A stretch of DNA of 10,956 nucleotides from positions 1-10,956 of the forward strand of contig CAZPYY010000033.1 of the NCBI GenBank assembly GCA_964590995.1, given 5' to 3'. The translations under genes and the position numbers were made by a program. This DNA comes from Susulua sp964590995 (lineage in GTDB: Bacteria; Omnitrophota; Gorgyraeia; Duberdicusellales; 4484-171). Below the pieces are notes generated by a model, which had not been told where the DNA came from, did not search any database, and saw only the letters and a list, made by a program, of their open reading frames with translations. Of the stretch, positions 1 to 6,639 are shown one piece after another. The first letter of the stretch is position 1; every line of letters begins with the position of its first letter.

Positions 1-17
1 GAGAAAAAGGTGCATCT

Positions 18-983
18 CTAATGCGTTTCTTTACCTTTCTTCTTAAATAAATCCAGGAATTTATCCTCGTATTCCTTATAGACATTCCAGCGGTCAAGCT
101 CACTCTTTAACTTATTGGCCAAAGTTATATCTTTCCCAGCGTCTTTGAAAAGCTTTTCTATTTCTTTACGGGCTGATTGGGGTAGCTTGGTGTAAGCAGC
201 TAAATCTTTTTTGATCTTATCAATATCATCTTCACTTAAAGGGGTATACCCGGGGGCAGGGGTTTCTCCTTTTAGGTAAGTTATCAGCTTATCTATTTCT
301 TCTTCGATAAACTTGCTTCGAGAGACTATTGAAGAAAGATTCAAATCTACCTTAAGATACTTACCTATTGCCTCTAGAATGCTACCGGTTGCCTTAGGGT
401 TTTCAATTTGAACAGTATAAAAAGGAATCTCTCCTAATAAACATACCCCTTTTATAGACTTCTTCTTTCCTATACCTAAGATAATTCCATTAAGGCCGCT
501 TACCTGGCCTTCTTTCAAGACTTTTAGGTTAAGCTTCTCTAAAGATTTTAAGAGCTCACCGTGGGTTACCGCAACCCACACCTTAGACTTACTCTTATGG
601 TCAATAGGCTCAGGCTTAGCAGCAAAGGTAAACATCTGGTTTACTTTATACTTCTTTATAAAATTAACAATCATCAGAGATAGGGCTTGAGCATATTCTA
701 ATGGTGGCTGGACCTCGCCTAAAAAAAGAATTATATCCGGTGATTTCTTACCTTTATGGTAGTAGAAGAACCCGGCTGGCATCTCAGGAATATTAAGAAC
801 TCCCTTTTCTACAGATACTGCTGCTGGTTTAAAGAATTGTGGGGCTTGGAGCTTAGCAAAGACCTTAAACTCTAAGACCTCCTTTAAAAAAAGAGCAGCC
901 CGGTAAGCCACCTCCCCCATTCCTGGCCAAGCAGCGATAAAAATTGGATTCTTTAGTTTAGGCGAAGCAATTTCTTTAATCAT
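18..983 (-). CDS. PAC2-family protein (COG1938-like), function unknown
   Basis: This is a 321-residue protein. The N-terminal part (about residues 12-30) carries the WPGMG sequence in a hydrophobic strand, which matches the start of PAC2 (proteasome assembly chaperone 2-like, formerly DUF75) domains. The domain runs to about residue 225 and contains further family-like stretches such as LFLGEVQPP and SGLNGIILG. The last ~95 residues form a charged, helix-rich extension. In archaea and eukaryotes PAC2 proteins are linked to proteasome assembly; the role of bacterial members is not established, and no proteasome gene is visible here. The start at 983 gives the conserved N-terminus, but no good Shine-Dalgarno sequence precedes it. 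The gene lies 37 bases after the 6S RNA terminator and could be expressed by read-through or from a weak promoter at 996-1001. After its TAG stop, an ATG at 13-15 may open the next gene, which is cut off by the window edge. Confidence 0.85.
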   Translation of the reverse strand: MIKEIASPKLKNPIFIAAWPGMGEVAYRAALFLKEVLEFKVFAKLQAPQFFKPAAVSVEKGVLNIPEMPAGFFYYHKGKKSPDIILFLGEVQPPLEYAQALSLMIVNFIKKYKVNQMFTFAAKPEPIDHKSKSKVWVAVTHGELLKSLEKLNLKVLKEGQVSGLNGIILGIGKKKSIKGVCLLGEIPFYTVQIENPKATGSILEAIGKYLKVDLNLSSIVSRSKFIEEEIDKLITYLKGETPAPGYTPLSEDDIDKIKKDLAAYTKLPQSARKEIEKLFKDAGKDITLANKLKSELDRWNVYKEYEDKFLDLFKKKGKETH

Positions 984-995
984 CTTAAATACTCT

Positions 996-1001
996 ATCAT
1001 A
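996..1001 (-). promoter_or_regulatory. Possible -10 element for the PAC2 gene
   Basis: On the minus strand TATGAT lies 12 bases upstream of the PAC2 start codon, in an AT-rich spacer after the 6S terminator. No convincing -35 hexamer is found at 16-18 bases upstream, and a start here would leave almost no leader. It is a weak candidate only. Confidence 0.25.
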
Positions 1002-1020
1002 AGTTAAACAAAAGACAAAT

Positions 1021-1034
1021 AAAAAACCCCGCCT
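1021..1034 (-). terminator. 6S RNA 3' end with U tract
   Basis: The 3' arm of the 6S closing stem (AGGCGGGGUU) runs straight into six T residues (1021-1026) on the minus strand. GC-rich pairing with 1170-1179 followed by a U run resembles an intrinsic terminator, although the two arms are separated by the whole RNA. Confidence 0.5.
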
Positions 1035-1185
1035 TTTATCCGTTACGGGCGATCGCTATCAGTCCCTCGTCTCTACAAGTGGGCGCTGCATCTTCACCGC
1101 CTGGGCGGTAAGAAATATTGGCTCCCTTATTAGGGTGTTGGCTGTAGCGCTCTTACCTGCTATCGTGATAGGCAGGGTTGTTTTC
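1021..1185 (-). ncRNA. ssrS: 6S RNA
   Basis: 6S RNA binds sigma-70 RNA polymerase holoenzyme by mimicking an open promoter. The call rests on four observations. (1) The stretch GAGCCAAUAUUUCUUACC (1105-1122) closely matches the E. coli 6S segment GAGCCGAUAUUUCAUACC, which includes the 5' side of the central bubble where pRNA synthesis begins. (2) The length is about 165 nt, near the usual ~180. (3) The fold is rod-like: a 10-bp closing stem pairs AACCCUGCCU (1170-1179) with AGGCGGGGUU (1025-1034), a lower stem pairs GAGCGCUACAG with CUGAUAGCGAUC (one mismatch, one bulge), and an apical hairpin has ACCGC/GCGGU. (4) It has its own strong promoter just upstream and ends in a U tract. The first strand of the closing stem can instead form a local hairpin at 1156-1176. 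A covariance-model search would settle the assignment. Confidence 0.8.
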
Positions 1186-1191
1186 ATATCT

Positions 1192-1220
1192 ATTATAACA
1201 CTACCCCTTTATTCTTTCAA
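1192..1220 (-). promoter_or_regulatory. Sigma-70 promoter of the 6S RNA gene
   Basis: On the minus strand TTGAAA (1215-1220) and a perfect TATAAT (1192-1197) are separated by exactly 17 bases. Transcription would start about 7 bases on, near 1184-1186, which fits the predicted 5' end of the 6S RNA. This is the best promoter in the window. Confidence 0.85.
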
Positions 1221-1258
1221 TACAGACAACTACCCTGATACAAAAACGTTTTCAAATA

Positions 1259-1290
1259 AACCCGGTTAGAGAATTTTCTCTTACCGGGTT
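1259..1290 (-). terminator. Hairpin terminator after pheT
   Basis: The inverted repeat AACCCGGTAAGAGA / TCTCTAACCGGGTT forms a 14-position stem with a single A-A mismatch and an AAAT loop, 21 bases after the pheT stop. The tail is TTTATTTG, so the U tract is short. It closes the pheS-pheT end of the long leftward transcript and separates it from the 6S promoter. Confidence 0.75.
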
Positions 1291-1311
1291 ACGGGACAAA
1301 CCAAAAAGTTT

Positions 1312-3396
1312 TTAGCGTAAGCTCACGCCTTCTTGTTGGCTTAAGCTCTGCCTTATCTGATTGTGAAAAGAGTCAACTTCGCTAGAAGTTAGGGTCTTTT
1401 CAGTTGATTGATAGAAAATCCTTAAGGTAAAAGCCTTATATTCCGGGAGGATATCCTTACCCCCATAGACATCAACAATAGCCAAGCCAGCTAAATAATT
1501 GCCTTTGGCTTTAATAACCCCTTCAACCTCTTTAAATTTTATAGATTTCTTTAAAGAAATACTTATGTCCCGCCATATGACCGGATAAGGACTAAAGGGT
1601 TTATATTTCTTCTGTCCCCTCCTTTTGGCACAAATCGATAAATCCAATTGAGCGAAAAATAAGTCTTCTTTTAGATCGAGATTCTTCTTCTGTTGTTGAT
1701 CTAGCTTCCCTAAGAACCCTAAATTACAATTACCAACATCGACTTTCAAGGAGTTGGTAAAATTATTTAAAGAGTCCTCCTTGAATTCGAAGTTGCTTAT
1801 ATTAAGGAAGCTCAAAATTTTCTCTAGGGCGCCTTTTAAGAGAAAGAAATCACCCTCTTTGCCGCTAACGGCTAAAGCTAAGGTAGGTGTCTCCAAAAAG
1901 CCTTTGTTGCTTTTAGAGTAGGTATCAGCTATTTCAAATAAACGTAAACTGCCTTGGTTGCCTGTGCCGGTCAAGGTACTCGTGTCCTTTAGGGTACGAT
2001 TCAAATTATGCCTTAGGCTCTTAGCCATTCCAAAAAGCAGATTGCTCCGCAAAGCATTTTCTTGACTACGTAAAGGATTGATAAGTTCTATAACATCCTT
2101 ATCTCCCGCCTTCGCTGAAGCTCCCCCCTCCGCCAAGGCTTCGGAGGACACGTCGGCGGATAGGCCTATTCTTAATTGCTCTTTCTCCTCTAAGCTATAG
2201 GTGATTATCTCTTTAAATCCCAGTAAAGCCACAAGGTTTGCCAATTCTCCTTTAAAATGGTAATAGTCTGCTTGGCTAGAAGTGGCTAAGTTCCTCTTTA
2301 GAAATGGGATCTGATCAGGTATCTTATCGTACCCGTAGATGCGGGAGAACTCTTCATAAACATCAACCTCGCTCTTAATGTCAAAACGGGATTGGGAAGG
2401 AGAAACCACTATTTTGCCTTTAGATAAATCCTTTACCTTAAAATCAAGGCTTTCAAGAATCTTCTTTACCTTAGACTTAAGAGGCGCAAGGCCTAAATAA
2501 GCACCTAGAGAATTAAGGCTTATTGTTATATTCTTTTTTGTTAATTGGGGCCTCTTGCCGGCGGCCTTATACCCCTTATTTTTTCCTCCACTTACATCAG
2601 CTATTAGCTTAGCAGCCTCATAAGAAGCATGCCCTAATAGGTGAGGCGGAACTACTCGTTCAAAACGATAGGAAGACTCTGTGTCTAAGCCGACAGCCCT
2701 TCGAGAACGCCTCACAGTTAAAGGAGAAAATACTGCTGCCTCAAGAAAGATATTCTTGGTAGCCTCGGTTACCTCTGTGTTCTTGCCCCCGATAATGCCG
2801 GCTAAAGCAATTACTTTCTTGCTGTCAGCGATTACTAAGTTCTCTTTGCCTAAAACTCTTTCCTTACCATCAATTCCCACCAATGACTCATTTTTCTTTG
2901 CTCTACGGATATAGATATTGCCTTCTAACTTATCAGCATCAAAAGCATGCAGAGGATTCCCCCACTTAAGCATGGAGTAGTTAGTAATGTCTACAATGTC
3001 ATTGACCAGGGTAAGCCCACAATTTAGAATTCGTTCTTGTAGCCAGGCTTCAGATGCAGATACTCTTACCCCCTCTATCCTTCTACCAATGTAATAAGGA
3101 CAATCTTTTTTATCTTCGATTACAATATCTCTTGTTGTAAGGGGAGGGGTTGCAACCGAAACCGGGTAATTAACCTTTAACTTCTTGCCTAAAATAGTAG
3201 CTATCTCTCTAGATATCCCTAATATTGAGAGCCAATCATACCTATTAGTAGTAACCTCAATATCAAAGATCCAATCTGAAGCCCTCTTCTCCAGACGCTC
3301 AACCTCCATGCCGGCCATGGTAAGAAAAGAAGCCAACTCTCTAGGCCGGATATTTACCTTTAAAAATTCCTGAATAAAATTTAAACTGAATCTCAT
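1312..3396 (-). CDS. pheT: Phenylalanyl-tRNA synthetase beta subunit, lacking the B2 tRNA-binding OB domain
   Basis: This is the beta chain of the (alpha-beta)2 enzyme that charges tRNA-Phe. It has 694 residues against about 790-800 in typical bacterial PheT. The start MRFSLNFIQEFL is canonical, but MAGMEVERLEKR (28-38) is followed at once by DIEVTTNRYDWLSILGISREIA (45-66). In ordinary PheT about 100 residues of tRNA-binding (EMAP/Trbp111-like) OB domain lie between these two motifs; here they are absent. B3/B4 editing-domain sequence follows (about 95-270), then B5 (about 285-365, ending near YEEFSRIYGYDKIP), the synthetase-like core, and a C-terminal FDX-ACB domain (about 599-693, anticodon binding). 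Residues ~411-432 are an in-frame insert encoded by a GC-rich palindrome, and ~470-483 look like a second, shorter insert. The gene lies 14 bases after pheS and ends before a hairpin terminator. Confidence 0.97.
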   Translation of the reverse strand: MRFSLNFIQEFLKVNIRPRELASFLTMAGMEVERLEKRASDWIFDIEVTTNRYDWLSILGISREIATILGKKLKVNYPVSVATPPLTTRDIVIEDKKDCPYYIGRRIEGVRVSASEAWLQERILNCGLTLVNDIVDITNYSMLKWGNPLHAFDADKLEGNIYIRRAKKNESLVGIDGKERVLGKENLVIADSKKVIALAGIIGGKNTEVTEATKNIFLEAAVFSPLTVRRSRRAVGLDTESSYRFERVVPPHLLGHASYEAAKLIADVSGGKNKGYKAAGKRPQLTKKNITISLNSLGAYLGLAPLKSKVKKILESLDFKVKDLSKGKIVVSPSQSRFDIKSEVDVYEEFSRIYGYDKIPDQIPFLKRNLATSSQADYYHFKGELANLVALLGFKEIITYSLEEKEQLRIGLSADVSSEALAEGGASAKAGDKDVIELINPLRSQENALRSNLLFGMAKSLRHNLNRTLKDTSTLTGTGNQGSLRLFEIADTYSKSNKGFLETPTLALAVSGKEGDFFLLKGALEKILSFLNISNFEFKEDSLNNFTNSLKVDVGNCNLGFLGKLDQQQKKNLDLKEDLFFAQLDLSICAKRRGQKKYKPFSPYPVIWRDISISLKKSIKFKEVEGVIKAKGNYLAGLAIVDVYGGKDILPEYKAFTLRIFYQSTEKTLTSSEVDSFHNQIRQSLSQQEGVSLR
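2101..2166 (-). repeat. GC-rich palindromic element inserted in frame in pheT
   Basis: About 66 bases code for PheT residues ~411-432 (rich in Ala, Ser, Gly and Glu), in a loop between the family segments ITYSLEE and ELINPLRSQ. The stretch is far richer in GC than its surroundings and contains nested inverted repeats: CCTCCG (2127-2132) with CGGAGG (2142-2147), and TCCGCC (2129-2134) with GGCGGA (2155-2160). It keeps the reading frame. It looks like a mobile protein-coding palindrome similar in concept to the Rickettsia palindromic elements. That interpretation is inferred, since other copies cannot be seen here. Confidence 0.65.
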
Positions 3397-3410
3397 AATT
3401 TACTCTTACC

Positions 3411-4532
3411 TTACAGAGAAAATTGCCTTAAGAATCTTACGTCGTTCTCGTAAAAAAGACGAATATCATCAATACCATACTTAAGCATAGCTATTCTCTC
3501 TAGGCCCATTCCAAAAGCAAACCCTTTGTACTTTTTAGAATCTATCCGGCAAGCTTTTAATACCTTGGGGTGGATCATTCCGCAACCTAAGATTTCAAGC
3601 CAACCCTTGCCCTTGCAGACACTGCACTTATTTTTACTATTCTCTGTCCTCTGTTTTCTGTCTTCCCGCCTTTGGCGAGGCTCACTCGCCTCGCTCCGCG
3701 GGCGAAGCGGGCCTCTGGCGGCTATCTTCTGTCTTCTACAAATAAAACAAGATATATCCACCTCTGCTGATGGTTCAGTAAAAGGGAAAAAATGAGGCCG
3801 AAACCGAAGCTCTACTTCAGTTGAGAAAAACTCACGGGCGAAATGAAGAAGAACTCCTTTAAGATGGGCAAAGTTTATATCCTTATCTACTGCAAAACCC
3901 TCTATCTGATGAAACATAAACGAGTGGGTAGCATCTACCTCATCGGGTCGATAAACCCTGCCTGGTGAAATTACAGCTAAGGGTGGTTTTGCCCCCTGCA
4001 TAACCCTTATTTGAGAAGGTGAGGTATGACTTCTTAGGAGATACTTGCCTTTATCTTTTTCGGGAAGATCTAAATAAAAAGTATCAAAGGCTTCTCGAGA
4101 AGGGTGTTCTAAAGGAATATTTAAAGCCTCAAAGTTATACCACTCCTCTTCAATCTCCTTGCCTTCGATAGTAACAAATCCTAACTTCTCAAATATAGAA
4201 CAAATCTTCTCGCTAACTGTACTTAAAATATGGCGCGAACCAGATTCCGGGGAGATTGAAGGTGGAGTCAAATCTATTTTCTCTTCCCTGCTCTTTACCT
4301 GGCTTATCTTACTCTCTAATAAAGAGGTTATCTTTTGCTTAAAAGTATTTAGCCTCTTGCCCCAAGTGCCTCTTTCTTCTTTCGCCAGAGTAGGAATCCG
4401 GGAGAAGAGCTGAGTAAAGGTAGACTTTCTGCCCAAATATTTAATTTTCAAGATTTCTAACTCCTTGGGGGAGTTAACTTGCTGAAAATCTCTTTGAAAT
4501 TCTTCTTCTAGGCGTTTAATCTCGTTTTCCAT
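3411..4532 (-). CDS. pheS: Phenylalanyl-tRNA synthetase alpha subunit with an in-frame insert
   Basis: This is the catalytic alpha chain of PheRS. It has 373 residues, longer than the usual ~330-350. The N-terminal coiled-coil arm (about 1-85) is followed by the class II core: HPSREAFDTFYL (143-154), motif 2 around HQIEGFAVD (208-216), FTEPSAEVD (251-259), and motif 3 GMGLERIAMLKYGI (341-354). The glycine-rich CxxC segment near 262-310 is split: SCFIC (261-265) and CSVCKGKGW (303-311) are separated by about 37 basic, low-complexity residues. Most homologues have only a few residues there. The start codon lies inside the upstream OB-protein gene (17-base overlap) and has no clear Shine-Dalgarno, so translation is probably coupled. 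There is no T-box leader. Confidence 0.97.
   Translation of the reverse strand: MENEIKRLEEEFQRDFQQVNSPKELEILKIKYLGRKSTFTQLFSRIPTLAKEERGTWGKRLNTFKQKITSLLESKISQVKSREEKIDLTPPSISPESGSRHILSTVSEKICSIFEKLGFVTIEGKEIEEEWYNFEALNIPLEHPSREAFDTFYLDLPEKDKGKYLLRSHTSPSQIRVMQGAKPPLAVISPGRVYRPDEVDATHSFMFHQIEGFAVDKDINFAHLKGVLLHFAREFFSTEVELRFRPHFFPFTEPSAEVDISCFICRRQKIAARGPLRPRSEASEPRQRREDRKQRTENSKNKCSVCKGKGWLEILGCGMIHPKVLKACRIDSKKYKGFAFGMGLERIAMLKYGIDDIRLFYENDVRFLRQFSL
3627..3737 (-). repeat. Palindromic, repeat-flanked cassette inserted in frame in pheS
   Basis: This 111-base stretch codes for PheS residues ~266-302. Its core (3665-3721) is strongly GC-rich and built from inverted repeats. It is bounded by CCGCC and GGCGG and contains a perfect 7-bp stem, GCGAGGC (3675-3681) with GCCTCGC (3688-3694), around a 6-base loop. 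The flanks carry near-direct repeats on the plus strand of the type CTGTTTTCTGTCTTC (3649-3663) and CTATCTTCTGTCTTC (3722-3736). Composition and structure are unlike the surrounding gene, the frame is kept, and the family does not normally have residues here. I infer a selfish palindromic element tolerated in a surface loop. Confidence 0.7.
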
Positions 4533-5016
4533 ATTTTAACTTTATAAGGTAAATGAATGCTATTGTCAAACATATTATCGAGAGCATCTTGGCTAATTGT
4601 TGCTTTTGGGGAGAAATTGGATATTCATTTCTATATCCTTCCCGGATAATCTCTAAGCTCCCCAAATGTACATCGCTTATCTGATGGGCTAAACACTCTT
4701 TGTAAAAAATTCCCTTTATTCTTACCTGGTCCCCGGTTGCACTATAGCTGCCCCAATAGGTTATTTCTTCTACTTTTTCTTTATCAGCGGAAAAGACTCC
4801 TATCTGCTGCGGCCCGGTTGAAATATTCAGCCAAATACCTCCAGCATCATTTAAGGCCTCACCAATTACCTCTCCCTCTATTTGAACTTCCTGCCCACTA
4901 AACTCCTCGGGAGAGGCTAATATATCTCCTAAAGAAGCATTCTCGGCGTAGGCAAAGGAAGCAGCTGATGCCATAAGTAATAAGCAGAAAATAAAAAGTT
5001 TTAGCTTAACTCTCAT
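4516..5016 (-). CDS. Exported, membrane-anchored OB-fold protein
   Basis: This 166-residue protein has no name I recognise. It begins with a clear signal peptide (KLKLFIFCLLLMASAASFAYA, about residues 4-24), with likely cleavage after AYA. A small beta-rich domain follows (about 28-125). The pattern ILASPEEFSGQEVQIEGEV, then WLNISTGPQQIGVF and DQVRIKGIFY, is typical of the nucleic-acid-binding-like OB (tRNA_anti-like) fold. A single C-terminal membrane helix (about 141-160) ends in KYGKRD. Expected topology: the OB domain outside the cytoplasmic membrane, with a short basic tail inside. The gene starts 2 bases after the trkH stop (AGGA lies about 8 bases upstream of its ATG) and overlaps pheS by 17 bases. 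Its position suggests a link to TrkH rather than to tRNA charging. That is inference, as no such partner is established to my knowledge. Confidence 0.8.
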   Translation of the reverse strand: MRVKLKLFIFCLLLMASAASFAYAENASLGDILASPEEFSGQEVQIEGEVIGEALNDAGGIWLNISTGPQQIGVFSADKEKVEEITYWGSYSATGDQVRIKGIFYKECLAHQISDVHLGSLEIIREGYRNEYPISPQKQQLAKMLSIICLTIAFIYLIKLKYGKRD

Positions 5017-5018
5017 AC

Positions 5019-6500
5019 CTATTTCCTAAATAACGATAAGACAAAACCCAACGAGACAAAAATTGAGATAAATTCTAACCTACCAGCCCACATCTGAAAG
5101 ATATAAACCAGTTTTAAAGTTAAAGGCATCATCGGAGAAGTTATTCCTGCTGACAACCCGACATTAGCAGTTGCTGAGACAGATTCAAATAGAGCCTCTG
5201 ATGCCGGATAACCAAAACCCATAGCTACAATTGCTCCGGCTACATAGGTAAAGATAAAAATAAAGAAGAACAAATAAGCCTCTTTCATCCTTTTATCGGA
5301 GAGAACTAAACTCTGCAGATGGTGAAACCTATCTTTATAAACAGCTCTAAAAGGCATCATCCAACGTTTAATCTCCATAAAGAACGACTTAAAGACAATA
5401 CCTAATCTCATCAACTTTATTCCACCGGTTGTAGAACAGACGCCTCCGCCAATCATCATGGCAAAGATGACTGCCAGTAATCCTAAGGTTGGAAAGTGGT
5501 TTAACTCTCCGCTGGCTAAATTAGTAAATCCGCAACCGCTATGAGCAGAGATTAATTGATAAAAACCTTTACGAAACATGGCTGGGCCCATCTTCGTAAG
5601 AGAAAAATAGAGAATAAGGCTAAGGGATCCGACTGTGAAAAAGAACGTTCTTGTCTCAAAGTTTCTGAAGATCTCTTTTTTGCTCTTATTCCATAGCCAG
5701 AAGTGAAGATTAAAATTTATCGCGCCGAGAATCATAAAAACAATAGTAGCTATCTCCAGAGAAAAAGAGTGGTAATAAGCGATATTTTGAGCTTGAGGAG
5801 CAAAACCGCCAGTATCAAAAGAAGCAAAGAAGAGCCAAAGAGCATGGAAGAATGACCTTTGGCCAGATAGTCCTTGGCCGTAGAGAATAGTAAAAAAAGT
5901 AATTACTCCTAAGATCAAATACACAAAGCTCACCTTCCAGATAAATCTTGCAGTAGCAATTACGTTAGGCAGAATCTTCTCCTGGCGAGCTTCACCAATA
6001 TAAAAACCTAAAGCAACTGAGCGAGCTCTAGTTAAAATAGATAAACTAGCTAAGATAATTCCCTGGCCTCCGATAAACATAGTTAAATGCCGCCACATAT
6101 TATGGGAGATAGAGAGATGATCTAAGTCTTGAATAAGAATTAGCCCGGTAGTTGCGAATCCGCTCATTGATTCAAACCAAGCATCAACGAAAGATGAGAA
6201 GTGTGCAGATAAATACAATGGTATTGCTCCAAGAAGTGAGAACACAAGCCAACCTAAACTAACCGTAAAGAAAGCATGTATCCAACCAGCCTCTTTTTTT
6301 ATCGGGAAAATAAGGGTAAGAAGCATTCCTAAAACAGCGCTGAAGGTAAAACCAATAAGAAAATCAAGAAGGGGAGAATATTCACCCTTTATTAAGGCTA
6401 CTATGATTGGGATAATCATAAAGAGACTTAAACCTAAGATGAGTCTCCCTAAAATGTTTAGGATTGTGGAAAAATCTCTTCTATCTGGGGAAATAATCAT
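5019..6500 (-). CDS. trkH: TrkH-type potassium uptake channel subunit
   Basis: This is the integral membrane pore protein for K+ uptake of the TrkH/KtrB family. It has 493 residues, a size typical of TrkH with two extra N-terminal helices rather than of the shorter KtrB. Four M1-P-M2 repeats are visible with their filter glycines: SGFATTGL (113-120), FDTGGFAP (228-235), SGCGFTNL (321-328) and TANVGLSAG (444-452). The segment GGGVCSTTGGIKLMR (351-365) matches the conserved interrupted helix and intramembrane loop of the third repeat. It presumably works with the two RCK subunits encoded just upstream, which would gate it in response to nucleotides. The gene follows a 28-residue membrane peptide by 35 bases. 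The start MIISPDRRDF lies before the first helix and no better start is seen. Confidence 0.95.
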   Translation of the reverse strand: MIISPDRRDFSTILNILGRLILGLSLFMIIPIIVALIKGEYSPLLDFLIGFTFSAVLGMLLTLIFPIKKEAGWIHAFFTVSLGWLVFSLLGAIPLYLSAHFSSFVDAWFESMSGFATTGLILIQDLDHLSISHNMWRHLTMFIGGQGIILASLSILTRARSVALGFYIGEARQEKILPNVIATARFIWKVSFVYLILGVITFFTILYGQGLSGQRSFFHALWLFFASFDTGGFAPQAQNIAYYHSFSLEIATIVFMILGAINFNLHFWLWNKSKKEIFRNFETRTFFFTVGSLSLILYFSLTKMGPAMFRKGFYQLISAHSGCGFTNLASGELNHFPTLGLLAVIFAMMIGGGVCSTTGGIKLMRLGIVFKSFFMEIKRWMMPFRAVYKDRFHHLQSLVLSDKRMKEAYLFFFIFIFTYVAGAIVAMGFGYPASEALFESVSATANVGLSAGITSPMMPLTLKLVYIFQMWAGRLEFISIFVSLGFVLSLFRK

Positions 6501-6535
6501 AACTTTTAAGATAAACTAAAAGGACTTCTCTTTTC

Positions 6536-6622
6536 TTAAAAGATTAAAGAAAGACAATACCCTAGGCCAACAATAAAAAGACAAAAGAGAATTTCAGTTA
6601 TGATTCCTGTTACTACCCGCAT
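6536..6622 (-). CDS. 28-residue single-pass membrane microprotein between trkA and trkH
   Basis: An ATG at 6620-6622 opens a 28-codon frame ending in TAA at 6536-6538. The product begins MRVVTGIITEI. From residue 6 on it is a nearly continuous hydrophobic helix (LFCLFIVGLGYCLSLIF at the C-terminus, with one acidic residue at 10). It sits 17 bases after the second trkA gene and 35 bases before trkH, filling most of the 139-base gap in the same orientation. The Shine-Dalgarno is weak (AAGTAAG directly upstream). Its size and form recall KdpF, the ~29-residue stabilising peptide of the Kdp K+ pump, but I see no decisive sequence match. A chance ORF is possible; the spacing and hydrophobicity argue for a real gene. 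Confidence 0.5.
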   Translation of the reverse strand: MRVVTGIITEILFCLFIVGLGYCLSLIF

Positions 6623-6639
6623 CTTACTTATCTATCTAA

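Noticed and set aside
2681..2914. Plus-strand ORFs opposite pheT, pheS, trkA, infC and thrS
   Set aside because: They lie wholly antisense to well-conserved genes, show no recognisable motifs or ribosome-binding sites, and read as complements of real coding sequence.
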